Source: Deinococcus sp. (GTDB lineage Bacteria > Deinococcota > Deinococci > Deinococcales > Deinococcaceae). From it: DNA of 11,452 nt. The notes below the pieces were generated by a model. The model saw nothing but the letters and a program-made list of their open reading frames with translations, ran no database searches and had not been told where the DNA came from. Numbering within the stretch: the stretch's first letter is position 1; each line of letters begins with the position of its first letter. Shown here one piece after another: positions 1 through 7,136 of this stretch. The position numbers and the translations under genes are program-made. The stretch spans positions 1 to 11,452 of the forward strand of contig NZ_JANYGJ010000218.1 of the NCBI RefSeq assembly GCF_025362455.1, written 5' to 3'.

Positions 1-116
1 TGATGCACTTCAAACTTCCGAGCGACGTTATCGATATTTTCGCCGTTCTGGACGGCTTTGACGATGCGTTCTCTCAGCTCGATACCGTAGCCCCTGGCGC
101 CCACAATCGTTCGCAT
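1..116 (-). CDS. IS630-type transposase, N-terminal fragment (partial at window edge)
   Basis: The gene starts with ATG at 116-114 and runs off the left edge after 38 codons. The visible protein begins MRTIVGARGYGIELRERIV and continues with KAVQNGENIDNVARKFEVH. This is the typical opening of IS630-family (Tc1/mariner-like) transposases: a YG.ELRERIV segment, then the first helix-turn-helix in which VARKFEV is the conserved AARRFGV-like helix. The DDE catalytic domain would lie outside the window. No strong Shine-Dalgarno is seen, but CATAAT lies 6 nt upstream of the ATG, so a leaderless transcript is possible. I am fairly sure of the family; whether the element is intact cannot be judged here. 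Confidence 0.75.
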   Translation of the reverse strand, partial: MRTIVGARGYGIELRERIVKAVQNGENIDNVARKFEVH

Positions 117-140
117 GTACTTATTATGCCACTTGCTCTA
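1..140 (-). mobile_element. Probable right part of an IS630-like insertion sequence
   Basis: The transposase fragment implies an insertion sequence whose transposase-proximal end lies just upstream of the start codon, as is usual in this family. IS630 elements insert at TA dinucleotides. A TA on the minus strand at 140-139 followed by GAGCAAGTGGCATAATAAG is a candidate terminal inverted repeat, but its partner is outside the window, so the boundary is a guess. Confidence 0.35.
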
Positions 141-141
141 A

Positions 142-378
142 TCAACCCACTGGTGACGTTTCAGCCGTCTTTCGGGGCGGCTGTGGATTGAAACGCCGAA
201 GTGGCGAAAACGATTGCCATGAAGGCCCCCTTGCAATTTCAACTCGAAACTGCACGTCCAGTGCGAGCAACACCTGCATCTGGGTCAGCAACTGCCGGTC
301 CCGCTCACTGGGCACCCCGGTACTGCCATCAGCCTTGATCACGGTCAGGATGAACCGGTACGGCGGACCGGTACCTGA
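142..378 (-). pseudogene. Reading-frame remnant of unknown gene
   Basis: A frame stays open between a TAG at 381-379 and a TGA at 144-142. It has no convincing start: a GTG at 342-340 has no Shine-Dalgarno. From about 366 to 235 it looks coding, with mostly G/C third positions and protein-like composition, for example YRFILTVIKADGSTG followed by RDRQLLTQMQVLLALDVQF. Downstream of about 235 the codon use becomes poor and the frame reads through the CRISPR-type repeat. That pattern fits an internal fragment of a lost gene joined to non-coding DNA. I do not recognise the family. Chance openness in GC-rich DNA remains possible. Confidence 0.3.
158..194 (+). CRISPR. Solitary CRISPR-type repeat (37 nt)
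   Basis: The 37-nt segment starts GTTTCAGCCG and ends GGATTGAAAC. It has the hallmarks of a 36-37 nt CRISPR repeat. The ATTGAAAC end is the commonest 8-nt crRNA 5' handle in type I and III systems. The ends are inverted (GTTTCA / TGAAAC). The middle folds as a 9-bp stem, CAGCCGTCT against GGGCGGCTG with G-U pairs, closed by a TTCG tetraloop. I searched about 230 bases downstream and the bases upstream and saw no second copy, so no array can be claimed. If the orientation is right, the leader and any further units would lie to the left, beyond the IS630 fragment. It could instead be an unrelated hairpin. Confidence 0.5.
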
Positions 379-388
379 CTAGAGGTTT

Positions 389-402
389 GACCGTAACCGG
401 TC
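389..402 (-). terminator. Small hairpin after the glycosidase gene (weak terminator candidate)
   Basis: GACCG and CGGTC form a 5-bp stem around a 4-base loop, starting 33 nt past the stop codon of the upstream gene on the minus strand. There is no T-tract, so this is at best a weak intrinsic terminator. It is the only compact hairpin seen between the operon end and the repeat. Confidence 0.2.
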
Positions 403-435
403 CTCAACAACTCCACCAAGAGCGTCATTTTCCCT

Positions 436-2322
436 CTACCGCCGCCCCACCCGCTCAATCACCACGGCCAGGTCGCGCCCGAATCTCGGGGTTTGGACCC
501 TGAGTACGCCGCCGACGCTGCTGATGGCCACCGTGCCGGTCCACTTCGCCGCCTGCGGGTCGAACCAGCGAGCATGGTAGCGGCCATCCTCCAGGCCCCT
601 GACACTCAGGATGGTCTGGCGCAGCGGCAATTCCTGCGTCCAGACCGGACTGTTCGGCTTGCCCGCCGCGCCGCCTAGCAGCGCCTCGGTGTAGGCGTGG
701 TTAGCGGCGGCGGCGCTGTACTGATCGCTGATGAGGTACACCAGGGCGTGGTCCCTGCTCCGCAGGGCGTGCGCCTCGGTGTCCAGTTGCGCGGTCTGTA
801 CGCTCACCGGGCGCAGGGCGGCCAGCGGCTGACCCTTCAGGAAGATGCCCAGACCTCTGTACTCGCTCCACAGATTCTTCGGCCCGACCAGGGTGTCCCA
901 CCACCAGTACATCCCGCTTCCGGCGTAGCCCAGAAACAGTGGCGACCACAGGCCGGTGTGCAGGTGGGTACGCTCTGTTGCCAATGGCGCGTCGCTGCCG
1001 CCCGCGCTGTAGCCGAGTTCGGCCAGCAGCACCGGCTTGTTCGGTACCGTCTCGCGGAATTGGCGGATCAGCCCGGTCAGCTCGGTGGGCAGCTCGCGGT
1101 TGGTGTAGAGGTGCTGCTGCGCGAACCCCAGCTCCGGCAGAGTCCAGGTAGCCGAGGCGGCGCCGCCGCTGTAACTGGTGCTGACCAGGTGATCGTAGGG
1201 GTCGTAAGTGCGGAGCGTGGCGGTCATCTCCTGTATCCAGGGCCTGAGATCGCTGTCGGCAATGGGCGTCCAGTTAACCTCGTTCCAGTATTCCCAGGCG
1301 AACAGGTTCGGGTAGGCGGCGAAGCGGGCGGCCAGGTAGCGCAGCCGCCGCTTGAACAGGTCTCTGGCCCGTGCGTCGGTCACGAATTCGCCGGGCGCCC
1401 TCAGCGGGCCACCGTTGGCAGCGTTGTATGGGTTACCCTGCCACTCGGCGTTGACCGTCTGCGAGAACTGGCCGTGATTGATCAGGCACAGCTCGATACT
1501 GATACCGCGCACCTGCGCCAGTCGAAACACCTGATCGAGCAGCGCCATCTGCCGCTCGCGGGCGGTGTAGTCGCCCAGCCCGGTGTCCTTCCACTCCAGG
1601 CCCAGGCCCCATGCGGGCATCCAGACGCGGGCGAAATTGCCGCCGTTGGCGCTGAGGTTGTCGAAATAGCGCCGGTAGTCGCCCAGCACGTCCTGGTCGG
1701 TCCAGGCAACGTTCAGGCCGATGGGCACGTAGACGTCGCCGTTGCCGTAGGCGAACAGACGCGGGTTTTCCTTGCTGACGCCGATAAAACCGGGGCCGCT
1801 GCCCTGGGTGACGTTCAGGCTGACACTGCCGCTACCGATACCGCCCTTCAGCTTGGCCGTGAGGGAATACACCCCAACCTCCACCGGTGTAAAGCGGGCC
1901 AGCCAGCCGGGAGCACCCTGCGCCTTACCAGCGTCGTCGACCGTGTAGCCGTAGAAGGCGGGCACGCTGAAGACCTTACCTCCCGGCGCCGTGAGCGTCA
2001 ACTGAAGGTCTACCTGGGCCGGGTCGTAGGGATTGGTCGCCGCGCCGTCGGTCTGAAGCTGGACCGTCACGGGCGTCAGGCTGGGCGCGGAAGCGGGCAC
2101 CTTCACCAGTGTCAGGTAGGTAAATGGGCGCGGACTCGGTGAGGTGCTGGTCATGGTCGTTTCCGGCCTGGCAGGTGCTGGATTCGGCAGTGGCGCCGCC
2201 TGAGCTGACAGATTTGGCACAGACAGGTTCTGCCCCGACAGGTTTTGCCCCGACAGGTTTTGCGCGGCGCCCAATCCGAGTGCCAGCGCGGCGCCGATCA
2301 GCACGGTTGATCTGGACGACAT
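436..2322 (-). CDS. Secreted DUF5060-domain glycoside hydrolase, GH5-like (clan GH-A)
   Basis: A 628-residue secreted enzyme. The start at ATG 2322-2320 is chosen because AAGGAG lies 7 nt upstream and a signal peptide (MSSRSTVLIGAALALGLGAA) follows at once; the longer frame to 2445 adds 41 unlikely residues. Residues 21-41 are pentapeptide repeats of the NLSGQ type. Residues about 76-174 form an Ig-like DUF5060 domain. A TIM-barrel follows at about 180-500. The likely acid/base is Glu348 in WEYWNEVN and the likely nucleophile is Glu435 in VLLAELGYS, the standard spacing of clan GH-A retaining enzymes. Aromatic-rich MYWWWDT lies further on, then a beta-rich C-terminal domain. It is the last gene of the importer operon, 145 nt after the second permease, with no promoter of its own recognised. 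The inferred role is extracellular attack on a plant beta-glycan, perhaps mannan given the neighbouring beta-mannosidase. The exact substrate is not shown by sequence. Confidence 0.85.
   Translation of the reverse strand: MSSRSTVLIGAALALGLGAAQNLSGQNLSGQNLSVPNLSAQAAPLPNPAPARPETTMTSTSPSPRPFTYLTLVKVPASAPSLTPVTVQLQTDGAATNPYDPAQVDLQLTLTAPGGKVFSVPAFYGYTVDDAGKAQGAPGWLARFTPVEVGVYSLTAKLKGGIGSGSVSLNVTQGSGPGFIGVSKENPRLFAYGNGDVYVPIGLNVAWTDQDVLGDYRRYFDNLSANGGNFARVWMPAWGLGLEWKDTGLGDYTARERQMALLDQVFRLAQVRGISIELCLINHGQFSQTVNAEWQGNPYNAANGGPLRAPGEFVTDARARDLFKRRLRYLAARFAAYPNLFAWEYWNEVNWTPIADSDLRPWIQEMTATLRTYDPYDHLVSTSYSGGAASATWTLPELGFAQQHLYTNRELPTELTGLIRQFRETVPNKPVLLAELGYSAGGSDAPLATERTHLHTGLWSPLFLGYAGSGMYWWWDTLVGPKNLWSEYRGLGIFLKGQPLAALRPVSVQTAQLDTEAHALRSRDHALVYLISDQYSAAAANHAYTEALLGGAAGKPNSPVWTQELPLRQTILSVRGLEDGRYHARWFDPQAAKWTGTVAISSVGGVLRVQTPRFGRDLAVVIERVGRR
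2207..2266 (-). repeat. Four 15-bp tandem units encoding NLSGQ-type pentapeptides
   Basis: Four in-frame 15-bp units lie inside the glycosidase gene. On the plus strand three read GACAGGTT(C/T)TGC(C/G)C(C/G), and a fourth, diverged one (GACAGATTTGGCACA) sits at 2207-2221. On the coding strand they give QNLSG, QNLSG, QNLSV and PNLSA, placed between the signal peptide and the proline-rich linker. Such repeats can gain or lose units by slippage without breaking the frame. Confidence 0.85.
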
Positions 2323-2467
2323 GGTTCTCCTTGAACGCTCATTTCCGCCGCCGCTACCGGAAGCGAAAGACAGCGTGCCCGGCGCACTGCTCCCCACTTT
2401 CGGTAAGCGGCCTGGTGAATGGATTTCGGTTACGCCCCTTCTCACAAGCCACAGGCCACCTGCCTCT

Positions 2468-3367
2468 CTACCCCTTCGTCGCCCCCGCGCTCAGCCCCTG
2501 CACGAACTGCCGCTGGAACAGCGCGAAGAAGACCACGGCGGGCACCGAGACGATCAGTGAGGCGGCCATGACCACGCCTGCGCCTGACGGGCTGTAGTTC
2601 AGGTTGGCGGCGAGCTGCGCCAGGATCATCGGCAGGGTGCTGTGCGACTCGTCGTTGACCACCAGAATTGCCCACAGCAGATCGCCCCAGACGCCCAGCG
2701 CCACCGGAATGGCGATGGCGGCCATGGCCGGTCTCAGCAGCGGCGTCACGATCTGCCACCAGATTCGCAGGTCGTTCGCGCCGTCGATGCGGGCCGAGTC
2801 CACCAGATCGGTGGGAATGGCCAGGATGGCCTGACGAAAGTAGAACACCACAAAGGCCTTCGCCATCAGCGGAATGGTCAGGGCCGAGTAGGTGTTGATC
2901 CAGCCGAGGTCGCGGACCATCAGGAAGTTAGGAATGAGGGTGACTTCCCAGGGAATCATCATGCTGGCGAGCAGCAGCGTGAACAGCACCGTGCTGCCGG
3001 GAAAGGGCCGCTTGACCAGCACATACGACACCAGCGAGGCGATCAACAAACAGCAGGTGGTGACCGACGCTGTAATCAGCAGGCTGTTGAGCATGTAGCC
3101 GAAGAACCCCAGTCCATTCGGAAACTTCTGAAACAGGCCCTCACCCTGATCGAGAATATCTTTCGAGACGCCCAATTTGGAATTGTAGAAGTTGCCCAGA
3201 GTGAAATCGTGAATATAAAAAGTCGGCGGGTTTTGCTTGAGTTCTGGCACGCTTTTGAAGGCGCCGGTGAACATCCAGTAGAACGGCACCATCACGCTGA
3301 GGGCCAACAAGTACAGTGGGGTTTTGAGCAGCCGCAGGAACCAGACGTTTTGCCGTTCACCGACCAT
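2468..3367 (-). CDS. Carbohydrate ABC transporter permease, MalG type
   Basis: A 299-residue inner-membrane permease of the binding-protein-dependent sugar importer family (CUT1, MalG/UgpE type). About six hydrophobic segments are visible, the first at residues 14-34. The cytoplasmic EAA loop that docks the ATPase is at about 190-213 (DSARIDGANDLRIWW, then a TPLLRP end), with a slightly degenerate start. The C-terminus FVQGLSAGATKG is characteristic of MalG homologues. The start at 3367 is supported by GGAGG 8 nt upstream. It is 44 nt downstream of the MalF-type permease and would form a heterodimer with it. No nucleotide-binding subunit gene is in the window, so a shared MsmK/UgpC-like ATPase encoded elsewhere is inferred. 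Confidence 0.95.
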   Translation of the reverse strand: MVGERQNVWFLRLLKTPLYLLALSVMVPFYWMFTGAFKSVPELKQNPPTFYIHDFTLGNFYNSKLGVSKDILDQGEGLFQKFPNGLGFFGYMLNSLLITASVTTCCLLIASLVSYVLVKRPFPGSTVLFTLLLASMMIPWEVTLIPNFLMVRDLGWINTYSALTIPLMAKAFVVFYFRQAILAIPTDLVDSARIDGANDLRIWWQIVTPLLRPAMAAIAIPVALGVWGDLLWAILVVNDESHSTLPMILAQLAANLNYSPSGAGVVMAASLIVSVPAVVFFALFQRQFVQGLSAGATKG

Positions 3368-3411
3368 GTGGGACCTCCGGTTGGGTAGAGTTCAGCTCGG
3401 TCTTCTTCGGC

Positions 3412-4383
3412 TCAATCCAGATCATTGATCCTCCCGATCCGCAGATTGATCAGCGTCAGGATAAAAATCACGGTGAACAGCAGCCAGGCAATCGCGCTGG
3501 CCGCGCCCATCTCGAAGTGCCGGAAGCCCACGTCGTACAGGTAGACCGTCAGGGTCAGGCCGCTGTCGAGAATGCCGCCGACGTTGTTGGTATCGCTAAA
3601 CAGCACGTAAGGCGTGAAAAATTCCTGAAAGGTGCCGATCATGCCGGTCACCAGCACATACAGGATGGTGGGGCGCAGCAGCGGCAGCGTGATCTTCCAG
3701 AAGCGGGCACTCGGTCCGGCGCCGTCGATGGCCGCCGCCTCGTAGATTTCGGGCGCAATCGAGCGCAGGCCCGCCACGAAGATGACCATGTTGTAGCCCA
3801 GCACGCTCCAGACCCCGATGACGATCAAGAGCGGCAGGGCGTAGTGCGGATCGCCGAAAAAGCGGATCGACTCGGCGCCGAACATCTTGCGAACAGTGTT
3901 GAACAGCCCGAATTCCTCACTGCTGGCGATCCATTTCCAGACGCCGATGATGCCCACGCCGCCCGCCACCAGCGGCAGGAAAAAAGCGGCCCGCATCAAC
4001 TGGTGCGCCAGTTTCTGCCCGCCGAATGAGAGCGCCAGCAGCAGCCCCACGCTCGTCGAGATCAGCGAGGTGAAGAACATGTAGGTCAGCGAGTTGCGCA
4101 GCGCCTTGTAGAAGCGCGGGTCGTGGAGCATGTTCACGTAATTGGTGGCGCCGACCAGGTTGGGCGCCTTGATGCCGGTGTAGTCGGTAAAACTTAGGTA
4201 CAGCGATCTGAGCACCGGCCACAGCACGAACAGCACGAACAACACCACGAACGGCAGCACCAGCCCCATCGGCGGGCCGTACTTCTGCATGAAAAACCGC
4301 ACTCCCCGCCGGGGCTGGGGCCGCGCCGCGCTCATTCCCAGCGGGGCCGTGCGGGTCTGCTGCAAGGTGGTTTTGTGAATCAC
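3412..4383 (-). CDS. Carbohydrate ABC transporter permease, MalF/UgpA type
   Basis: A 323-residue permease, partner of the downstream MalG-type protein in a CUT1 sugar importer. A polar, basic N-terminal tail of about 35 residues precedes the first membrane segment (about 38-58). The EAA loop at 215-238 is canonical: EAAAIDGAGPSARFWKITLP. The end is INDLD. The length is usual for MalF homologues lacking the large periplasmic loop of the E. coli protein. The ATG at 4383 is preceded by GGGGAG about 9 nt upstream; in-frame Met17 and Met32 are less likely starts. It lies 136 nt after the solute-binding-protein gene, with a stable hairpin in between that may lower permease output relative to the binding protein. 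Confidence 0.95.
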   Translation of the reverse strand: MIHKTTLQQTRTAPLGMSAARPQPRRGVRFFMQKYGPPMGLVLPFVVLFVLFVLWPVLRSLYLSFTDYTGIKAPNLVGATNYVNMLHDPRFYKALRNSLTYMFFTSLISTSVGLLLALSFGGQKLAHQLMRAAFFLPLVAGGVGIIGVWKWIASSEEFGLFNTVRKMFGAESIRFFGDPHYALPLLIVIGVWSVLGYNMVIFVAGLRSIAPEIYEAAAIDGAGPSARFWKITLPLLRPTILYVLVTGMIGTFQEFFTPYVLFSDTNNVGGILDSGLTLTVYLYDVGFRHFEMGAASAIAWLLFTVIFILTLINLRIGRINDLD

Positions 4384-4479
4384 AGTCTTCTCCCCTCCCC
4401 AGGGCGCTGGCCGCGCCGGTCGAACGGGGGCGGGGACGCCCGAACCTGGCCGCGTCTCCTCGCCCCCGCTGACGGACGC

Positions 4480-4513
4480 CCGAAGTGGGCACGCTAGACA
4501 TGCCCCACTTCAG
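4480..4513 (-). other. Intercistronic hairpin after the solute-binding-protein gene
   Basis: In the minus-strand transcript, CTGAAGTGGGGCA pairs with TGCCCACTTCGG. The stem is about 12 bp with one bulged base, a G-U pair and a 9-base loop. It begins 6 nt after the binding protein's TAA. There is no T-tract, so it is more likely an mRNA-stabilising or processing element than a full terminator. Similar hairpins in binding-protein operons keep the first gene's product in excess over the permeases. Confidence 0.6.
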
Positions 4514-4519
4514 CCGGTC

Positions 4520-5761
4520 TTATTTGTACTTCACCAGGTTGGTGTTCATGGTCTCGGCCACGCTGTCGAGCGCCGCTTTGGGGTCGGTGCCGTTGAACAC
4601 CACGCCCTGAATGGCTTTTTGCAGCACGTCGCCGCTCTGCTCCCAGCCGGGGCAGTTGGGCGGGCCAACGGTGTCTTTAAGCTGGGCGTTGAGGACCGCC
4701 TTCTGGTCGGCAGGCAGCGAAACCTGGGTGGCCAGGTCCTGACGCCCGGCGGGCAGCCACAAGGCGGGAATCTTGGCGGCAGCCTTAATCATGGCGACGG
4801 TACTGCGGGTCGAGTACATCTCTTTGAGGAAATCGGCGGCCAGGTCGGCGTTTTTGGAGTAGGCGGTAATGCCGATCAGGGAGCCGCCCGCGAAGGCCGT
4901 GGCCTTGCCGGAAGGGCCAGCGGGCAGCTTGGCGACGGCCCACTTACCCGTCAGCTTGGGGCGGCTGATCGGGATGGATTGCAGCGACCAGTTGCCGGTG
5001 CTGCCGATAGCATAGTCGCCGTTCTCCAGGCCCTGCTCCAGATCGGGCCAGCCGTCGGTAGGCGACTTGAACTTGGTGTAGAAGTTGGCGTAGTACTTCA
5101 GCGAATCCACGCCCGCCTGAGTGTTGATAGCAGACTTGCTGCACTTGGCGTCGTACAGGGTGCCGCCCGCCTGGTACAAGTAAGGAAAGTACCCGACCCA
5201 GCCGACGTTGCCCCACTGCGAGATGTAGCCCTTAGCGCCGCTACCCGCCGCCGTGCTGGAGCGCAGTTTCTCGATGGCGCCGGAGAGTTCGGTCCAGTTT
5301 TTGGGTGCGGATTTGACCAGATCCTTGCGGTAGTAGGTGAGCTGTACGGTCTGGTCGAACGGCAGGGCGTAGAGCGAGCCGTCGAGTGAGGTGATCGCTT
5401 TCATGATGGCCGGGCTGGCGGTCTTGGCGATCTGGGCCAGCAGCGCCGGGTACTTCTGCTTGATGTTGACCAGCCCGCCCTTGTTGCCCAACTCGATGCC
5501 GTAAGACAGGTAACCGGTGATGAGGTCCGGACCCGACTGGCTGGCGAGCGCTGCCAGGTACTTGGTAAACGCCTGGTCGCCGGGAATGGCCCGCAGCTCA
5601 AAATCGGTGCCCACGTGCGCCTGTTTGTAGAGGTCCACGGCAGGCTGCATGGTCTTGACGGCGTTTTCGTCGCCGATGACCCAGATGGTGAGTTTGGAGG
5701 CGAGGCCGGTGCTGCCGAGCAGCAGTCCGGCGCTCAGGGCCGTGGTAATCAGTGTACGCAT
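4520..5761 (-). CDS. Periplasmic sugar-binding protein of the ABC importer
   Basis: A 413-residue extracellular solute-binding protein (family 1, MalE-like) that would deliver an oligosaccharide to the two downstream permeases. The start at ATG 5761 is chosen over one 60 bases upstream because GAGGAG lies 5 nt before it and a signal peptide follows (MRTLITTALSAGLLLGSTGLA). There is no lipobox cysteine, so it should be a soluble periplasmic protein cleaved by signal peptidase I. The family-typical segment ALPFDQTVQLTYYRKDL lies at about 132-148. Many aromatic residues are suited to sugar stacking. The only two mature cysteines, Cys207 and Cys370, may form a disulfide. It is the first gene of its operon, with a leader of about 160 nt and an operator at the promoter. 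The ligand is unknown; a manno- or mixed plant oligosaccharide is inferred from the enzymes nearby. Confidence 0.93.
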   Translation of the reverse strand: MRTLITTALSAGLLLGSTGLASKLTIWVIGDENAVKTMQPAVDLYKQAHVGTDFELRAIPGDQAFTKYLAALASQSGPDLITGYLSYGIELGNKGGLVNIKQKYPALLAQIAKTASPAIMKAITSLDGSLYALPFDQTVQLTYYRKDLVKSAPKNWTELSGAIEKLRSSTAAGSGAKGYISQWGNVGWVGYFPYLYQAGGTLYDAKCSKSAINTQAGVDSLKYYANFYTKFKSPTDGWPDLEQGLENGDYAIGSTGNWSLQSIPISRPKLTGKWAVAKLPAGPSGKATAFAGGSLIGITAYSKNADLAADFLKEMYSTRSTVAMIKAAAKIPALWLPAGRQDLATQVSLPADQKAVLNAQLKDTVGPPNCPGWEQSGDVLQKAIQGVVFNGTDPKAALDSVAETMNTNLVKYK

Positions 5762-5912
5762 GGGGGCTCCTCGTGAAGCAGGCGAAACCGGATTGGTGGG
5801 GCGCTCAGGGCAAACGGTCACGGCTCGGCGCCGTCAGACACGGCCCAGACGAGACTGGCGAACTGGAACTGGGACGACAGAAGCTCACACTCCTGGGTCC
5901 GGTCAACGTTTT

Positions 5913-5923
5913 GTTTAGTAAAC
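5913..5923 (-). promoter_or_regulatory. LacI-family operator at the importer promoter
   Basis: GTTTACTAAAC (minus strand) is a perfect palindrome around one central base. It begins 6 nt after the -10 box, so it covers the predicted transcription start, where a bound repressor would block RNA polymerase. The same palindrome, with matching flanks (GC before, CAAA after on the transcribed strand), occurs at 7253-7263. The neighbouring LacI-type regulator is the obvious ligand, by inference. Confidence 0.8.
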
Positions 5924-5929
5924 GCAGTC

Positions 5930-5958
5930 AGCATAACATCCTACCTGACGGCTGTCAA
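5930..5958 (-). promoter_or_regulatory. Sigma-70-type promoter of the importer/glycosidase operon
   Basis: On the minus strand a perfect -35 box TTGACA (5958-5953) is followed by a 17-bp spacer and the -10 box TATGCT (5935-5930). The predicted start is near 5923-5924, giving an untranslated leader of about 160 nt before the binding-protein gene. Confidence 0.8.
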
Positions 5959-6064
5959 TCAGGCAAAGGTGCTGGAAATCAGGGACGGCGCTCGGCGGAG
6001 GCTCCGGGGAAACTGCCGTGCCAGAGGCGCCGGAACAGTTTTGCAGGTTTGGTACGGCATGGGA

Positions 6065-7123
6065 TCAGCCGGGCTGGTCGCCGACCGGGCGGCGCACCCT
6101 GGAACGCCGCGCCGCGCCTGCCGCCTGGCCGGAACTCCGGCGCACCACCAGTTCGACGGGCACCAGCACCTGTTCGCGCGGCGCGGCGCTTCCCGCGAGC
6201 AGCAACTCCAGCCCCAGGGCGCCCAGCCGCTCCTTGTCCACCCGCACGGTGCTCAGCGGCGGGCGGGCGTGCAGGGCCATCTCCACGTCGTCAAAGCCCA
6301 CCACGGCGATGTCTTCCGGCACCCGCAGCCCGGCTTCCTGAAGGGCGGTCATGGTCAGCATGGCGGTGCTGTCGTTGTAGGCGAAGATGGCGTCGGGCCG
6401 CTCAGGCGCAGACAGCAGCGCCTGCACGACCTCGCGCACCGGGGCGCCCTGCTCTACCCGGTCGAGCAGCACCTCCAGGGCGCTCCCGGCCCGGCCCGCC
6501 TCGGCCAGTGCCCGCAGGTATCCGGCCCGCCGCTGTGAGAGGCTGAAATGCGTCTGCGGCCCCTCGATGTGCGCCACCCGCCGCCGCCCGGACTGGATCA
6601 GGTGCCGGGTCGCCAGGTAGCCGCCGGTCTCGTTGTCGGTGTTGACCGAGGGCAGACCGGCGTACTGGTGGTCGATCAGCACCAGCGGCTTGCCCGAAGC
6701 CCGCAGCGCGTCCAGCAACTCCGGCTGGAAGTAGCCCGCGCACAGCAGGGCGTCGGCGTCCAGGCGGCGCAGCAGTTCGTCTACGGCGTCGCCCGGCCCC
6801 ACCGAGGCGTAGGTGAGCGACACGTCCGCGCCCTGGCAGGCCACCTCGACGCCGTGCAGCACCGGCGAATAAAAGGCGTTGGCCGAGGGCGTGGCGTGCA
6901 GCCGGTTGAGCAAAAAGGCCACCCGCCGCGCCTTGACGGGCCGCAGCTTACCCAGGTCGTAGCCGAGGCTCTGGGCAGCGTCCAGCACCGCCTGACGGGT
7001 TTCTTCGGTCAGTCCTGCCTGCCCCTTGAGCGCCCGTGAGACGGTGCCCGTCGAGACGCCCACCTGAGCAGCGATGTCGCGCACGGTGGGAGCGGCAGAG
7101 AGGCGGGAGCTGGATCTGGTCAC
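6065..7123 (-). CDS. LacI-family transcriptional repressor of the cassette
   Basis: A 352-residue regulator. The N-terminal helix-turn-helix at about 13-32 reads TVRDIAAQVGVSTGTVSRAL, followed by the hinge region (QAVLDAAQSLGYDLG). The periplasmic-binding-protein-like effector domain spans about 66-325, with typical motifs such as VLIDHQYAGLPSVNTDN, HIEGPQ, FAYNDSTAM and DIAVVGFDDVEMA. The C-terminus carries an Arg-rich tail of about 25 residues (RRSSGQAAGAARRSRVRR) beyond the usual fold. The start is GTG at 7123-7121. There is no spaced Shine-Dalgarno, but a TATAGA box ends 7 nt upstream, fitting a leaderless mRNA. The gene sits between two identical palindromic operators, so it very probably represses both the importer operon and the GH2-GH28 operon, with release by an imported sugar. 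The inducer is unknown. Confidence 0.92.
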   Translation of the reverse strand: MTRSSSRLSAAPTVRDIAAQVGVSTGTVSRALKGQAGLTEETRQAVLDAAQSLGYDLGKLRPVKARRVAFLLNRLHATPSANAFYSPVLHGVEVACQGADVSLTYASVGPGDAVDELLRRLDADALLCAGYFQPELLDALRASGKPLVLIDHQYAGLPSVNTDNETGGYLATRHLIQSGRRRVAHIEGPQTHFSLSQRRAGYLRALAEAGRAGSALEVLLDRVEQGAPVREVVQALLSAPERPDAIFAYNDSTAMLTMTALQEAGLRVPEDIAVVGFDDVEMALHARPPLSTVRVDKERLGALGLELLLAGSAAPREQVLVPVELVVRRSSGQAAGAARRSRVRRPVGDQPG

Positions 7124-7130
7124 GCCTCAC

Positions 7131-7136
7131 TCTATA
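7131..7136 (-). promoter_or_regulatory. -10 box for a leaderless lacI-type gene
   Basis: TATAGA on the minus strand ends 7 nt before the GTG start, the spacing expected when transcription begins at the start codon. The -35 is poor: TTGCAC sits 20 bp upstream, longer than ideal. The gene is therefore predicted to be weakly and constitutively expressed; no operator overlaps this site. Confidence 0.45.

Noticed and set aside
195..270. A second CRISPR repeat downstream of the one at 158-194
   Set aside because: At the expected spacing only vague matches such as TTTCAACTCGAAAC occur, with none of the internal stem, so an array is not supported.
354..401. Three copies of ACCGGT (354, 367 and 396)
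   Set aside because: The motif is a 6-base palindrome, the spacings (13 and 29) are irregular, and no promoter lies nearby. Chance in GC-rich DNA is enough.
697..2142. Long open frame on the plus strand (481 codons) opposite the secreted glycosidase gene
   Set aside because: It is antisense to a gene with clear domains and catalytic motifs. Its translation is low in structure and rich in Val, Gly and Gln, as expected of a GC-rich shadow frame, and it has no ribosome site.
2323..2445. N-terminal extension of the secreted glycosidase to 2445
   Set aside because: The ATG at 2322 has AAGGAG at the right distance and is followed directly by a signal peptide; the extension would bury that signal.
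2323..2467. A separate promoter or operator for the secreted glycosidase gene
   Set aside because: No GTTTAnTAAAC site and no credible -35/-10 pair was found in this gap. Transcription from the upstream operon promoter is the simpler reading.
5752..6546. Plus-strand open frame of 264 codons between the binding-protein and regulator genes
   Set aside because: It crosses the operator and promoter and then runs antisense to the LacI-type gene. The translation is Arg/Pro/Ala-rich with no recognisable fold.
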